A stretch of 64,000 nucleotides of DNA from Mycobacterium sp. 852013-50091_SCH5140682 (GTDB taxonomy: Bacteria > Actinomycetota > Actinomycetes > Mycobacteriales > Mycobacteriaceae): the NCBI RefSeq assembly GCF_001665685.1, contig NZ_LZTB01000025.1, forward strand, positions 1 through 64,000, given 5' to 3'. The notes under the pieces are model-generated. The model made no database searches, was not told where the DNA came from, and worked only from the letters and a program-made list of their open reading frames with translations. The translations under genes and the position numbers were made by a program. Position 1 is the first letter of the stretch; the number at the start of each line of letters is the position of its first letter. This document shows positions 1 through 8,802 of the stretch, in pieces.

Positions 1-53
1 GCATACTCGATGCAGCGTAGTCTCGTGGGCTCGGAGATGTGTATAAGAGACAG
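1..53 (+). other. Residual Illumina Nextera adapter (sequencing artefact)
   Basis: Bases 20-53 match the 34-base Nextera Read 2 transposase adapter exactly, ending in the 19-base mosaic end AGATGTGTATAAGAGACAG at 35-53. Bases 12-19 (GCAGCGTA) are the reverse complement of TACGCTGC, which I recall as i7 index N721. Bases 1-11 match the end of the P7 oligo except for two bases at 7-8. The true genomic sequence therefore starts at 54. Confidence 0.97.
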
Positions 54-110
54 GTGCTGCCGGGCATCCTGCCCGGCCTGTTCGGCGGAGGAGGAGGTGG
101 GTCATGGTGA
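54..110 (+). CDS. C-terminal end of an upstream gene (partial), Gly-rich tail
   Basis: An open frame enters from the artificial contig end and reads VLPGILPGLFGGGGGGSW before a TGA at 108-110. The stop overlaps the lemA start (ATG at 104). Gly-rich tails ending in SW are common in TPM/YgcG-type and DUF2207-type membrane proteins, which often sit directly upstream of lemA. Assigning this fragment to one of those families is inference from context, because no domain is visible. Confidence 0.5.
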   Translation: MLPGILPGLFGGGGGGSW

Positions 111-640
111 CGGTGCTGCTGGTCGTGGTGCTGGCGCTCGCCGTGCTCGTGCTGTTCGGCTTTGTGGCGGGCTACAACAAGATTCGCTCAGCGGACATCA
201 CCGTGTCCGAGGCGCTCAGTGGCATCGACGTCGAACTGACCCGTCGCGCCGCGCTCATCCCGGCCCTCGTGCACACCGTGCAGAGCTTCGCCACACATGA
301 ACAGGCGATCTTCGACCGGGTGAGCGCTGCCCGCGCCGCCCTCGCTGCGGCGACCGACGGCACGTCCGTCGCCCGGCGCAGCGCCGCCGAGCAGAATCTG
401 GACAACGCCCTGGCCGGCGTGCTGGCCCTGGGCACCTCCTACCCGCAGCTCAACTCGTCGAACAACTTCCTGGACCTGCAGAAGAACCTTGCCGACACAG
501 AGAACAAGCTCGCCTTCGCCCGCCAGTACTACAACGACGCCGTGGCCACGCTGAACCGTTTGGTGGGCACCATTCCCGGGATGTACGTGGCGCCGATCGC
601 CGGGGTCTCCGAACGCGAGTACTACCGGACGCCGAAGTAG
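104..640 (+). CDS. lemA: LemA family membrane protein
   Basis: This 178-residue protein has one N-terminal membrane helix (about residues 2-22) followed by an alpha-helical body. Family features include the FVAGYN segment after the helix, an LTRRAALIPALV stretch and a FARQYYNDAV motif near the end. LemA proteins are anchored by the N-terminal helix, and their role in actinobacteria is unsettled. The start overlaps the stop of the upstream fragment, which suggests translational coupling, and GGAGGAGGAGG just upstream can act as the ribosome-binding site. It is followed by the separately promoted fmt. Confidence 0.88.
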   Translation: MVTVLLVVVLALAVLVLFGFVAGYNKIRSADITVSEALSGIDVELTRRAALIPALVHTVQSFATHEQAIFDRVSAARAALAAATDGTSVARRSAAEQNLDNALAGVLALGTSYPQLNSSNNFLDLQKNLADTENKLAFARQYYNDAVATLNRLVGTIPGMYVAPIAGVSEREYYRTPK

Positions 641-655
641 CCAACGGGGCGCCAC

Positions 656-661
656 TACACT
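656..661 (+). promoter_or_regulatory. -10 element of a leaderless fmt transcript
   Basis: TACACT fits the mycobacterial TANNNT -10 and ends six bases before the fmt GTG. No Shine-Dalgarno sequence lies in between, so transcription probably starts at the start codon. This is inferred from spacing only. Confidence 0.55.
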
Positions 662-667
662 GGCGCA

Positions 668-1597
668 GTGCGACTCGTCTTTGCCGGAACCCCCGAACCC
701 GCGCTGCCGTCGCTGCGCCGATTCATCGACTCACCGCGCCACGAAGTCGTCGCCGTGCTCACCCGCCCGGACGCCGCCGCGGGCCGCCGGGGCAAGCCCG
801 CGCCGTCGCCGGTGGCGAAGCTGGCGTTGGAGCACGACATCCCGTTGCTGCGCCCGGCGCGGCCCAACGATGACGAATTCGTCGCCGAGCTCACCGAACT
901 GGCCCCGGACTGCTGTGCCGTCGTGGCCTACGGCGCGCTGCTGAGCCGACGGCTGCTGGCAGTCCCGGCGCGGGGCTGGGTCAATCTGCACTTCTCGCTG
1001 CTGCCCGCGTGGCGCGGTGCGGCACCGGTGCAGGCCGCCATCGGCGCGGGGGACACCGTGACCGGTGCGACCACGTTCCTCATCGAACCGGCGTTGGATT
1101 CGGGCCCCGTCTACGGTGTGGTCACCGAAGCTGTCGGTAGCACCGACACCGCGGGCGATCTGCTTGGCCGCCTTGCCGTTTCGGGCGCAGCACTGTTGGA
1201 GGCGACAATCGACGGGATCGCCGACGGCTCGCTGACCGCGGTACCACAGCCGTCCGACGGCATCACCATCGCGCCGAAGATCACCGTGGAGGCAGCAAAG
1301 GTGCGCTGGGATCTGCCCGCCCATGTCGTCGACCGCCACATCCGGGCCGTCACCCCCAACCCGGGTGCCTGGACGATGATCGGTGACCAGCGGGTCAAGG
1401 TGGGCCCGGTGACGGTGGTCGATGACGCCGATCCGTTGGCTCCCGGCGTGATCGAGGTGCACCGCAAGGATGTGGTGGTGGGCACGGGTTCGCAGCCTGT
1501 GCGGCTGGGTCAGATTCAGCCGCCCGGCAAGAAATTGATGGACGCCGCCGACTGGGCGCGAGGCGCCCGGCTCGACGAGTCGGTACGAGCCTCATGA
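668..1597 (+). CDS. fmt: Methionyl-tRNA formyltransferase
   Basis: Formylates Met-tRNAfMet with 10-formyltetrahydrofolate to make the initiator tRNA. The 309-residue protein is of normal family length. It carries the catalytic-core motif [12 protein letters not shown], with Asn106 and His108, in the N-terminal transferase domain, and a C-terminal OB-like domain follows from about residue 205. The GTG start is chosen because the protein then begins directly with the Rossmann strand [11 protein letters not shown]. The end overlaps rsmB by four bases (ATGA), the same arrangement as Rv1406-Rv1407 of M. tuberculosis. Confidence 0.96.
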   Translation: MRLVFAGTPEPALPSLRRFIDSPRHEVVAVLTRPDAAAGRRGKPAPSPVAKLALEHDIPLLRPARPNDDEFVAELTELAPDCCAVVAYGALLSRRLLAVPARGWVNLHFSLLPAWRGAAPVQAAIGAGDTVTGATTFLIEPALDSGPVYGVVTEAVGSTDTAGDLLGRLAVSGAALLEATIDGIADGSLTAVPQPSDGITIAPKITVEAAKVRWDLPAHVVDRHIRAVTPNPGAWTMIGDQRVKVGPVTVVDDADPLAPGVIEVHRKDVVVGTGSQPVRLGQIQPPGKKLMDAADWARGARLDESVRAS

Positions 1598-2985
1598 CCC
1601 GGCCCGACAAGCGGCCACCGCAACGCAAGCGTCAGCCGCGGCGCACCCCGCTGCATCCCGCGCGGCGCGCGGCGTTCGACGTGCTGCGCGCGGTGTCCGA
1701 ACGCGATGCCTACGCCAACCTGGCGTTGCCCGCATTGCTGACAGAACGCAAAATCGAGGGTCGGGACGCCGCTTTCGCGACCGAGCTGACCTACGGTGCC
1801 TGCCGCGCCCGCGGGCTGCTCGACGCGGTGATCGAAAAGGCAGCTGGGCGGCCCACCGGAAACATCGATCCCGTGCTGCTCGATCTGCTGCGGCTGGGCG
1901 CCTACCAGTTGCTGCGCACTCGGGTCGAGCCGCACGCCGCGGTGTCCACCACCGTCGACCAGGCCGGCATCGAATTCGACACGGCCCGGGCAGGTTTCGT
2001 CAACGGGGTGATGCGAACCATTGCCTCGCGCGACGAGCAGGCCTGGACCGACGAGCTGGCCCCGGCGGCGGCCACCGATCCGGTCGGGCATGCTGCGTTC
2101 GTCCATGCCCATCCGCGCTGGATCGCCCAGGCGTTCACCGACGCGCTCGGTGCGCGGGCCAGTGACCTCGACGCCCTGCTGACCAGCGACGACGAGCGTC
2201 CACTGGTGCACCTGGCGGCCCGGCCCGGCGCGTTGACGGCCGACGAACTCGCCGAGCAGGCCGGCGGCACCGTCGGCAAGTACTCGCCGTACGCGGTGTA
2301 TCTGCCCGGCGGCGATCCGGGGCGGCTTCCCGCCGTCCGCGACGGCGCCGCGCAGGTTCAGGACGAGGGCAGCCAGTTGGTGGCCCGGGCCCTGACGCTG
2401 GCCGAGCTCGACGGGCCGGACACGGGTCGGTGGCTGGACTTGTGTGCCGGACCGGGCGGCAAGACCGCACTGCTGGCCGCGATCGGGGCCGCTTCGGGTG
2501 CCAGGGTCACCGCCGTCGAGCCGGGGGAGCGCCGCGCTGACTTGGTCGAGGAGAACACCCGCGGCCTTGGCGTCGACGTGCACCGGGTGGACGGCCGCGA
2601 CTCGGGCCTGACGCCGGGGTTCGACCGGGTGCTGGTCGATGCGCCGTGTACGGGCCTCGGTGCGCTGCGGCGCCGCCCGGAGGCCCGCTGGCGTCGCGCG
2701 CCCGGCGATGTTCCCGGCCTGGCGAAACTGCAGAAGGAGCTGCTGGCGGCGGCCATCAAGCTGACCCGCCCAGGTGGGGTCGTGCTCTACGCGACCTGTT
2801 CTCCGCATCTGGCCGAGACGGTCGGGGTGGTGGCCGACGCGCTGCGCCGCCAGCCGGTGACCGCGCTGGACGCCCGAGAGCTGTTCGCCCCGGCCGACGA
2901 CCTCGGCGCCGGGCCTTACGTGCAGCTGTGGCCGCACCGGCACGGCACCGACGCGATGTTCGCCGCGGCCCTGAGGGTGCGATGA
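1594..2985 (+). CDS. rsmB: 16S rRNA m5C967 methyltransferase RsmB (Fmu/Sun)
   Basis: SAM-dependent 16S rRNA cytosine-5 methyltransferase of 463 residues. A NusB-like RNA-binding domain (about 25-160) is followed by a Rossmann methyltransferase domain. The SAM site is [11 protein letters not shown], and the two family cysteines lie in DAPCTGLG (about residue 352) and ATCSPH (about 403). It starts inside the end of fmt and ends inside the start of ribD, with four-base ATGA overlaps on both sides. In M. tuberculosis rpe lies between rsmB and ribD; here it is missing. Confidence 0.95.
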   Translation: MTRPDKRPPQRKRQPRRTPLHPARRAAFDVLRAVSERDAYANLALPALLTERKIEGRDAAFATELTYGACRARGLLDAVIEKAAGRPTGNIDPVLLDLLRLGAYQLLRTRVEPHAAVSTTVDQAGIEFDTARAGFVNGVMRTIASRDEQAWTDELAPAAATDPVGHAAFVHAHPRWIAQAFTDALGARASDLDALLTSDDERPLVHLAARPGALTADELAEQAGGTVGKYSPYAVYLPGGDPGRLPAVRDGAAQVQDEGSQLVARALTLAELDGPDTGRWLDLCAGPGGKTALLAAIGAASGARVTAVEPGERRADLVEENTRGLGVDVHRVDGRDSGLTPGFDRVLVDAPCTGLGALRRRPEARWRRAPGDVPGLAKLQKELLAAAIKLTRPGGVVLYATCSPHLAETVGVVADALRRQPVTALDARELFAPADDLGAGPYVQLWPHRHGTDAMFAAALRVR

Positions 2986-3992
2986 GCGCACCGGCGACCG
3001 ACGCCATGATGCGCCTGGCGATCGAGCAGGCGAACGGGGTCAAGGGCACCACTTATCCCAACCCACCCGTCGGCGCCGTCATCGTCGACCGCGACGGTCA
3101 GGTCGTCGGGGTGGGCGCCACCCAGCCGCCCGGCGGCCCGCACGCCGAGGTGATGGCGCTGCGCCGGGCCGGGCAGCGGGCGCAGGGCGGTACCGCGGTG
3201 GTCACCCTGGAGCCGTGCAACCATCACGGCCGCACCCCGCCGTGCGTGGATGCGCTTGTGGCAGCGGGTGTTTCGACGGTGGTGTACGCCGTTTCCGATC
3301 CCAACGAGGTGGCCGCCGGGGGCGCGGCACGGCTGGCCGAGACGGGTATCGAGGTGGTGCCCGGTGTGCTGGCCGACGAGGTCTCGCGGGGGCCGCTGCG
3401 CGAATGGCTGCACAAGCAGCGCACGGGGCTTCCGCACGTCACGTGGAAGTTCGCCACCAGTGTGGACGGCCGCAGCGCGGCCGCCGACGGATCCAGCCAG
3501 TGGATCACCAGCCCGGCGGCACGCGCCGACGTGCACCGCAGGCGCGCGGTGATCGATGCCATCGTGGTCGGCACCGGCACGGTGTTCGCCGACGATCCGG
3601 CGCTCACGGCACGCCTGGCCGACGGCAGCCTCGCCGAGCATCAACCCCTGCGCGTCGTCGTCGGATATCGCGAAGTGTCGTCGGAAGCCAAAGTGCTCAA
3701 CGACGATTCGCGCACGATGGTGATCCGGACCCACGATCCGCACGAGGTGCTCAAGTTCCTCGCCGACCGCACGGATGTGCTGCTCGAGGGGGGCCCGACG
3801 TTGGCCGGCGCGTTCCTGCGTGCCGGCGCGGTCGACCGCATCATCGCCTACATGGCACCGATCCTGCTGGGCGGCCCGATCACCGCGGTCGACGATGTCG
3901 GTGTGCCCAGCATCGCCCATGCGCAGCGCTGGCGCTTCGACGGGGTCGAGCCGATCGGCCCGGACGTGCTACTGAGCCTCGTACCCGGCTGA
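2982..3992 (+). CDS. ribD: Bifunctional riboflavin deaminase/reductase RibD
   Basis: Catalyses the second and third steps of riboflavin synthesis: deamination of the diaminopyrimidinone and NADPH-dependent reduction of its ribosyl side chain. The 336-residue protein has an N-terminal zinc deaminase domain (HAE at 54-56, EPC with Cys79, and Cys88) and a C-terminal DHFR-like reductase domain from about 145 (TWKFATSVDGR, LLEGGPTLAG). The ATG overlaps the rsmB stop. An in-frame extension to 2646 runs through rsmB and is not used. It lies apart from ribC-ribBA-ribH at 8803-11350. Confidence 0.95.
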   Translation: MSAPATDAMMRLAIEQANGVKGTTYPNPPVGAVIVDRDGQVVGVGATQPPGGPHAEVMALRRAGQRAQGGTAVVTLEPCNHHGRTPPCVDALVAAGVSTVVYAVSDPNEVAAGGAARLAETGIEVVPGVLADEVSRGPLREWLHKQRTGLPHVTWKFATSVDGRSAAADGSSQWITSPAARADVHRRRAVIDAIVVGTGTVFADDPALTARLADGSLAEHQPLRVVVGYREVSSEAKVLNDDSRTMVIRTHDPHEVLKFLADRTDVLLEGGPTLAGAFLRAGAVDRIIAYMAPILLGGPITAVDDVGVPSIAHAQRWRFDGVEPIGPDVLLSLVPG

Positions 3993-4000
3993 GCGTCGGG

Positions 4001-4993
4001 CTATTCGTCGTCCAGCGACCGGTGCTCGATGAGGTTGCGCACACCCGTGGGGCCGAGCCGTTCGCGGAATGCCTGCACGGTGTAGCCCACGACGGTGGCG
4101 TCGGTGCGGGCCCGCGCGGTCGCCGACCGGGGCAGCCCGAACAGCGGACCCATCTCGCCGAAGTAATCGCCGGGAGTGGAGATCCTCACCATTTCCTCAC
4201 CGCCGGTTGCCAATTCGCGCGAGATGGAAATCTCGCCCGCCGTCACTACGTAGATCAGGTCACCCATCGTGCCCTGGGCGAACAACACATCGCCCGCCCG
4301 CAACCGAACCGTTTCCGGCCCCTCGTGGGCCTCGGTCATGTGCGGCACCAATTCGACCACCTGGTCGGCCAGCGGAAGGATGCGGGTGTCGTGTGTGGCG
4401 ACGACTACAACGCGCTCGTCTGCGGCGAGTTCACGGATCAGCCGCAGCACCTCCTCGACCTGGATGAAGTCGAGGTGGGCGGTGGGCTCGTCAGCCAGGA
4501 TGAGCGGCGGGTCGAGGGCAATCGCTCGTGCCACCGCGACGCGCTGTTGCTGCCCGCCGCTCAAATCGCCTGGTCGGTGGCGCATCCGGTGTTCGAGGCC
4601 GACGCGGGTGAGCAGTTCTTCGGCGCGCCGACGCGCGTCCTGCCGGAACATCCCCGCCGCGTGCATGGGCACCATCACGTTCTCCAGCGCGGTCAGGCTG
4701 GGCACGAGGTTGAACGCCTGGAAGACGATGCCGACGGTGTCGCGTCGATAGGACGCAAGCTCCCGGCTGGCCAGTGCCGTGACGTCGATATCGCCGAACT
4801 CGATGCGCCCGGCCGCCGGTTTGAGGATGCCGCCGAGGCAGGACAGCAGCGTGGTCTTGCCACATCCGCTGGGGCCCAACAGAATTGCCAACGACCCGGC
4901 CTCGACTTCGAGGTCAAGGCCGTCGATGGGCCGGACGGCGTAGTCGCCGCTGGAGTATTCGACGACGAGATCCTTGATGCGCAGATCGGCCAC
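4001..4993 (-). CDS. ABC transporter ATPase fused to a cyclic-nucleotide-binding domain
   Basis: The first half is a MacB/LolD-type ATPase: Walker A GPSGCGKTT (40-48), signature LSGGQ (144-148) and Walker B ILADEP (165-170). The C-terminal 100 residues (about 225-325) form a cNMP-binding domain with a phosphate-binding cassette (GE at 279-280, RSA at 289-291) that keeps the ligand-binding Arg. This suggests export gated by a cyclic nucleotide. The 330-residue length matches, from memory, Rv0073 and Rv2564. The partner permease starts two bases upstream on the same strand. The substrate is unknown; the historical glutamine-transport label is doubtful for a MacB/FtsX pair. Confidence 0.9.
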   Translation of the reverse strand: MADLRIKDLVVEYSSGDYAVRPIDGLDLEVEAGSLAILLGPSGCGKTTLLSCLGGILKPAAGRIEFGDIDVTALASRELASYRRDTVGIVFQAFNLVPSLTALENVMVPMHAAGMFRQDARRRAEELLTRVGLEHRMRHRPGDLSGGQQQRVAVARAIALDPPLILADEPTAHLDFIQVEEVLRLIRELAADERVVVVATHDTRILPLADQVVELVPHMTEAHEGPETVRLRAGDVLFAQGTMGDLIYVVTAGEISISRELATGGEEMVRISTPGDYFGEMGPLFGLPRSATARARTDATVVGYTVQAFRERLGPTGVRNLIEHRSLDDE

Positions 4994-4995
4994 GG

Positions 4996-6045
4996 TCAGG
5001 GTCCTCCGAACGCAAGTGCAGGGTCGACCCCGACAGCGCGGCGCAGCCCGGCGATGCTGGCCAGCAGGCCGATCACCACGGCGATGAGTGGCAGTGCGGT
5101 GAACGCCACCGTCGGCACGTCACAGCGCATCGGGAACAGCGGGCCCAATACGATCGACAGGCCGCTGCCGAGCAGCGCCGCCAGCACCGCGACCAGAACG
5201 GCTTGCATCGCGAGCCCGGCGAGGATCGATCGGGTGGCCACCCCGACCGCCTTGAACACCGCAAAATCGCGGGTCCGTTCGAGTGCGGACAGGTACACCA
5301 CCGAGCCGACGATCATCGCGGCGACCGCCCACAGCAGCCCCGCCATCAGGGTCATCGCCTGGTTGGCGCCGCGCAACGGCCGCACCATATCGTCCACCGC
5401 GCCGCCGCGGTCGACCACCCGGTAGCCGTCGAGCGCGCCGGTGGGGTTGCCGCGCAAACCGATCGACGAGATGAGCGGCTGCCCGGAGAACAGCAGCTGC
5501 TGCGCGCCGGTGACCGTGAGGTAGACGTTGGCCTGCCCGGCCAGGGCGGTGGAATCGTCGACGAGTCCGACGACGTGCAGCCGCCGGGCGCCGATGTCGA
5601 CGTCGGCGCCGACATCGCGGCCCATGGTCGTCGAGGCGGCGACCTCGTCGGGCGCCGCGGGGGAGCGGCCGGTGACCACCGCGGGCACGCCCGGGCCCCG
5701 CTCCGGTACGCCGAACACGTTGACGTTGCGCGGCGACGCGCCGTCGGGGATCGTCGAGCTGCCGTAGACCAGCGGCACCGCGGCCGTGACCCCTGGAAGG
5801 TGTTCGGCCCGTTGGACTTCGGCCATCGGAATGGGCGCCGAGCCCAGGAAGGGGCCCGCCGCGCCGGCCTTGATCATGAACGCGTCGAGACCCAGCGCGT
5901 CGACTGTGCGCTGCGCCTCGACCCGGAAGCCGTTGGCCAGGCCGGTGAGGACCAGGGTCATGGCGAAAACCAGACCGGTGCCGACGACCGCGATGGCGAA
6001 CCGCCTGCGTCGCCACTGCAGGTCACGCAGCGCCGCCATCAGCAT
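4996..6045 (-). CDS. FtsX/MacB-like ABC transporter permease
   Basis: A 349-residue permease with an N-terminal membrane helix (about 17-40), a large extracytoplasmic domain and three C-terminal helices (about 230-340), the usual FtsX/MacB topology. It is paired with the ATPase-cNMP fusion just downstream. The start at MLMAALRDLQ is chosen because it yields 349 residues, the length recalled for Rv0072 and Rv2563, and it removes a charged 16-residue extension (to 6093). An exporter or envelope mechanotransmission role is likelier than import. Confidence 0.85.
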   Translation of the reverse strand: MLMAALRDLQWRRRRFAIAVVGTGLVFAMTLVLTGLANGFRVEAQRTVDALGLDAFMIKAGAAGPFLGSAPIPMAEVQRAEHLPGVTAAVPLVYGSSTIPDGASPRNVNVFGVPERGPGVPAVVTGRSPAAPDEVAASTTMGRDVGADVDIGARRLHVVGLVDDSTALAGQANVYLTVTGAQQLLFSGQPLISSIGLRGNPTGALDGYRVVDRGGAVDDMVRPLRGANQAMTLMAGLLWAVAAMIVGSVVYLSALERTRDFAVFKAVGVATRSILAGLAMQAVLVAVLAALLGSGLSIVLGPLFPMRCDVPTVAFTALPLIAVVIGLLASIAGLRRAVGVDPALAFGGP

Positions 6046-6221
6046 GTCGACGCCTCGGCCATGGCTGGAGATTACCGAGCGCCGCTGTGGCAAGGGGCCG
6101 ATTTCACCGGTTGCGGGGCCGTTCTCGGACAGCCGGTTGTCGGGGTGTCTCGGTACACTCGTACCAAAGCGCTTTCGCCGACGAACGTGCGCCCGGTGAA
6201 TTTGAGCAAAGGAACACGAGC
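6046..6221. other. Intergenic region between the permease and a small ORF
   Basis: No convincing gene is seen here. The region must hold the promoter of the minus-strand permease/ATPase pair and any promoter for the 6222 ORF. The only structured element noticed is the short inverted repeat at 6152-6165. Confidence 0.5.
6152..6165. repeat. Short inverted repeat, possible operator
   Basis: GGTAC-ACTC-GTACC is a perfect five-base inverted repeat with a four-base spacer, about 57 bases before the 6222 ORF and about 107 bases before the divergent permease start. No known regulator motif is recognised. Confidence 0.3.
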
Positions 6222-6389
6222 GTGACCGCTCTGCAGGACTGGCTCAGTACGTCCCCGTTGAACCCGCGAATCGCCCCGCGAACCGTCAAGGCTCTGGTAT
6301 GTGCCCAGCTACGTGGCGTCCTCCCGGCCCGGCGCGCGCCGGCTCATCGTGAACCCCCGCGCATCCGGCCAGGCGTCGAGCGTTGCTGA
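6222..6389 (+). CDS. Possible 55-residue ORF or gene remnant
   Basis: A GTG preceded by AAAGGA at 6208-6213 (eight-base spacing) opens a 55-codon frame, VTALQDWLSTSPLNPRIAPR onwards, that stops one base before the end of the convergent P55 gene. The first 30 residues look protein-like. The remainder is Arg/Pro-rich and resembles out-of-frame GC-rich DNA, so this may be the surviving N-terminus of a deleted gene. No family is recognised. Confidence 0.3.
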   Translation: MTALQDWLSTSPLNPRIAPRTVKALVCAQLRGVLPARRAPAHREPPRIRPGVERC

Positions 6390-6390
6390 G

Positions 6391-8013
6391 CTACTGACTG
6401 CGGTGCCGGCCCGGGTGATCGGCAGACCCGTTGCTCACCCGAGTCGGCGCGCTGATCAGCTCGGTCGCGGCATCGTCGGAATCTTCAGATCCCTCGGCCG
6501 GGATCTCCTCGGCGTGCTCGTGCCGGCCCGCGATGAGCAGACCCACGAGCGCGCCGATGACGCACACGATTGCCGCGCTGAGGAAGATGTCGCCGTACAT
6601 CATCACGTAGGCCTCGCGATACCGGGCTGCCTGCGCAGTCAGGCGCTCGACCAGTGACATGTTGGCGTTGGGATGCGCGACGGCAAGCGTCGCCAGGTGC
6701 TGATTGAACCGGTAGAAGCCCCACGCACCCAGCGCCGCGATGCCGATCAGCATGCCGATCATGCGGGACACCACCACGGCCGCGGACGCGATGCCGTGCT
6801 CGGCCGAGGGCACCGCCCGAAGCGCCGCAGACGTCAACGGACCGATCACGACACCAAGGCCGAGACCCACGATCGCGAGGTCGGTATCCAGCACGGGCAG
6901 GGTGAACAGGCCCAGGTTGTGCCGATCGGCCAGGACATTGACCGACCAGTGCGAGACCAGGACGAAACCGCCCGCGGCGATGAGCAGGCCCGCGAACACC
7001 ATGAGCCGGTCGCCGAGCTTGGTGGCCAACCAGCCGCCGATGAGCGCGCCGATCGGGAGCGCGATCAGGAAACGCAGCAGCAGGAACGCAGAGTGGTTCT
7101 GATCCTGGCCCAGCACACCCTGCCCGAACAGTTCGACGTTGACCAGGGTGACCATCAGCGCCGCGCCGGCGCACAGGGAGGCGGCCAGCGCCGCCAGGAA
7201 CGGCCGGAAGTGCACGCCTGCGGGATCGATGAGCCGCGTCCTGGCAACCTTCTCCCACGCGAAGAACGCAACTGTCGCCACGGCAGCGCCGATGAGCACC
7301 GGAACACCCCAGGACGGCAGCACATGCTTGCCGTCGGGTTCCGGGTTGTAGAGCCCCACGACGGTCAGCCCGAGCGCGATCGCGAGCAGCACGCCGCCGA
7401 TGACGTCGACCTTCTCGGGCGGCTGATCCTTGTCCTTCGGCGGCAGGCTGAAGTGGATCATCACCATCGCGATAAGAGCCAGCGGCACGTTGACCCAGAA
7501 GACCGCCTGCCAGTGGTTGAACAGCCAGACCAGCGCGATGCCGTACATCGGGCCGAGGACGGCGCCCAACTCCTGCGCCGCACCCACTCCGCCCAGCACG
7601 CCGGCACGGTTACGTGCGGACCACAGGTCGGCCGCCAACGCCAGCGTCACAGGAAGCAGGGCGCCACTGGCCGAGCCTTGGATGAGGCGGCCGATGACCA
7701 GCACGGTCACATCGGTGGACAGCGCGGTCACGATCGAGCCGGCAGCAAAACCGGCCAGACCCACCTGGATCAGCATCTTGCGGCCGAACCGGTCCGACGC
7801 GCGGCCCAACAGCGGCATCGCGGCGATATAGCCCAGCAGGTATCCCGTGATGATCGGGGTGACCCGTTGGATCTGGTTGACCGCGATACCGACGTCTTTC
7901 ATGATGTCGACGATGATCGTGATCACGACATAGGTGTCGAGGGCGCCGAGCAGCACCGCGAGGCTGCCCGCGCTGATCGCGATACCGCGGCTCGATGTCC
8001 GGGGCATCGGCAT
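6391..8013 (-). CDS. MFS transporter P55 (triacylglycerol/drug exporter)
   Basis: Major facilitator of 540 residues, the Rv1410c counterpart. P55 works with the lipoprotein LprG to move triacylglycerides and other lipids toward the outer membrane and affects drug susceptibility. About 14 membrane segments are visible, with the MFS loop motif [10 protein letters not shown] near residue 70 and a charged cytoplasmic tail rich in Glu/Asp after about residue 505. Its ATG shares one base with the lprG stop (TGATG), giving strict co-translation. The tail looks longer than I recall for the roughly 518-residue M. tuberculosis protein. Confidence 0.92.
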   Translation of the reverse strand: MPMPRTSSRGIAISAGSLAVLLGALDTYVVITIIVDIMKDVGIAVNQIQRVTPIITGYLLGYIAAMPLLGRASDRFGRKMLIQVGLAGFAAGSIVTALSTDVTVLVIGRLIQGSASGALLPVTLALAADLWSARNRAGVLGGVGAAQELGAVLGPMYGIALVWLFNHWQAVFWVNVPLALIAMVMIHFSLPPKDKDQPPEKVDVIGGVLLAIALGLTVVGLYNPEPDGKHVLPSWGVPVLIGAAVATVAFFAWEKVARTRLIDPAGVHFRPFLAALAASLCAGAALMVTLVNVELFGQGVLGQDQNHSAFLLLRFLIALPIGALIGGWLATKLGDRLMVFAGLLIAAGGFVLVSHWSVNVLADRHNLGLFTLPVLDTDLAIVGLGLGVVIGPLTSAALRAVPSAEHGIASAAVVVSRMIGMLIGIAALGAWGFYRFNQHLATLAVAHPNANMSLVERLTAQAARYREAYVMMYGDIFLSAAIVCVIGALVGLLIAGRHEHAEEIPAEGSEDSDDAATELISAPTRVSNGSADHPGRHRSQ

Positions 8014-8729
8014 CAGCCCGCAGGCTTGGCGACGGTGACCTGCTTGCCCCAGTCAGACAACGTCATGGTGACGCTGTTGCCCTCGCTGGGGGTCAGCTTG
8101 GCCTGCATGAGCGCGTGGTCGCCGTCGGACCTGATCCACGCCACGGCCGGGACCGGCGCAGTGGCCTTGATGGACGGGGCGATCGCGTTGACCGCATCGG
8201 CGGAGACCTGCCCGGTCACCCGGACGGTATCGACGCCGCCGATGGTCTCGCGGCCTTCGGCCTTGGGGTCGGTGAAGTTGGCGAGGATGTTGGCCAGGCC
8301 CTTGTCCGGGCTGAGGATGGCCGCGATGTCGTAGATGTTGGCCGCCGGGCCCCAGTTCGACAGCGGATCACCGGGGGTCAGCGCCGCCCACAGATCGTTG
8401 TCGACCACCGCGAACTTGGCGTCGCTGATCTTCTGGCCGGCCACGGTGACATCGGCCGTGCCCTGCGCGGCCACCGCCGGGGAATTGGTGAGGTCACCGT
8501 CGAGCTTCTGGATCGGCAGCCCGCTGACGGTGCCCTGGGTGGTCAGCTGCAGGTGAACGCTCTGCTGGGCCTTCGTGGTCGCGGTGGACTGCTGGATCAG
8601 GGTGGCCCCGTCCGGCAACGGCTCGTTGGACTTGTCCGCGGATTTGTCGGAACACCCGGCGATCAATGCGACCGCTGCGAAAAGGATTGCGAGCAGGGAT
8701 TGGACAGCGAAGCGTGGGCGCGTCTGCAT
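8013..8729 (-). CDS. lprG: Lipoprotein LprG (lipid carrier)
   Basis: A 238-residue lipoprotein with a signal peptide ending in the lipobox LIAGC (acylated Cys26). LprG/LppX/LprA-family proteins fold into a half-barrel with a hydrophobic pocket that carries triacylglycerides, lipoarabinomannan and PIMs across the periplasm. Partner of P55 immediately downstream. The ATG start gives a classical lipoprotein signal and sits six bases after a TACGAT -10. An upstream extension to 9392 only runs antisense to ribC. Confidence 0.94.
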   Translation of the reverse strand: MQTRPRFAVQSLLAILFAAVALIAGCSDKSADKSNEPLPDGATLIQQSTATTKAQQSVHLQLTTQGTVSGLPIQKLDGDLTNSPAVAAQGTADVTVAGQKISDAKFAVVDNDLWAALTPGDPLSNWGPAANIYDIAAILSPDKGLANILANFTDPKAEGRETIGGVDTVRVTGQVSADAVNAIAPSIKATAPVPAVAWIRSDGDHALMQAKLTPSEGNSVTMTLSDWGKQVTVAKPAG

Positions 8730-8735
8730 GACTGC

Positions 8736-8741
8736 ATCGTA
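8736..8741 (-). promoter_or_regulatory. -10 element of a leaderless lprG-P55 transcript
   Basis: On the minus strand TACGAT ends six bases before the lprG ATG with no Shine-Dalgarno between. It lies in the 73-base divergent region shared with ribC. Confidence 0.5.
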
Positions 8742-8789
8742 GAGGCTCGCGGTGACGGGCTGCTTTCTCCGACCGTGGGCGGGCTCCAA

Positions 8790-8795
8790 TACTCT
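8790..8795 (+). promoter_or_regulatory. -10 element of a leaderless ribC transcript
   Basis: TACTCT ends seven bases before the ribC GTG. The intervening GGGGGCT offers no spaced Shine-Dalgarno, so a leaderless mRNA is likely. The 73-base gap cannot hold an FMN riboswitch, so ribC is not controlled that way. Confidence 0.55.
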
Positions 8796-8802
8796 GGGGG
8801 CT

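Noticed and set aside
10..300. 96-residue ORF beginning in the adapter
   Set aside because: Its start codon lies in the Nextera adapter and the rest is out of frame with lemA; not genomic.
1516..2991. 491-codon frame antisense to rsmB
   Set aside because: Shadow of rsmB in GC-rich DNA; Arg/Gly/Gln-rich with no domain.
8730..8802. FMN riboswitch upstream of ribC
   Set aside because: The gap is only 73 bases and shows no RFN element; ribC looks leaderless.
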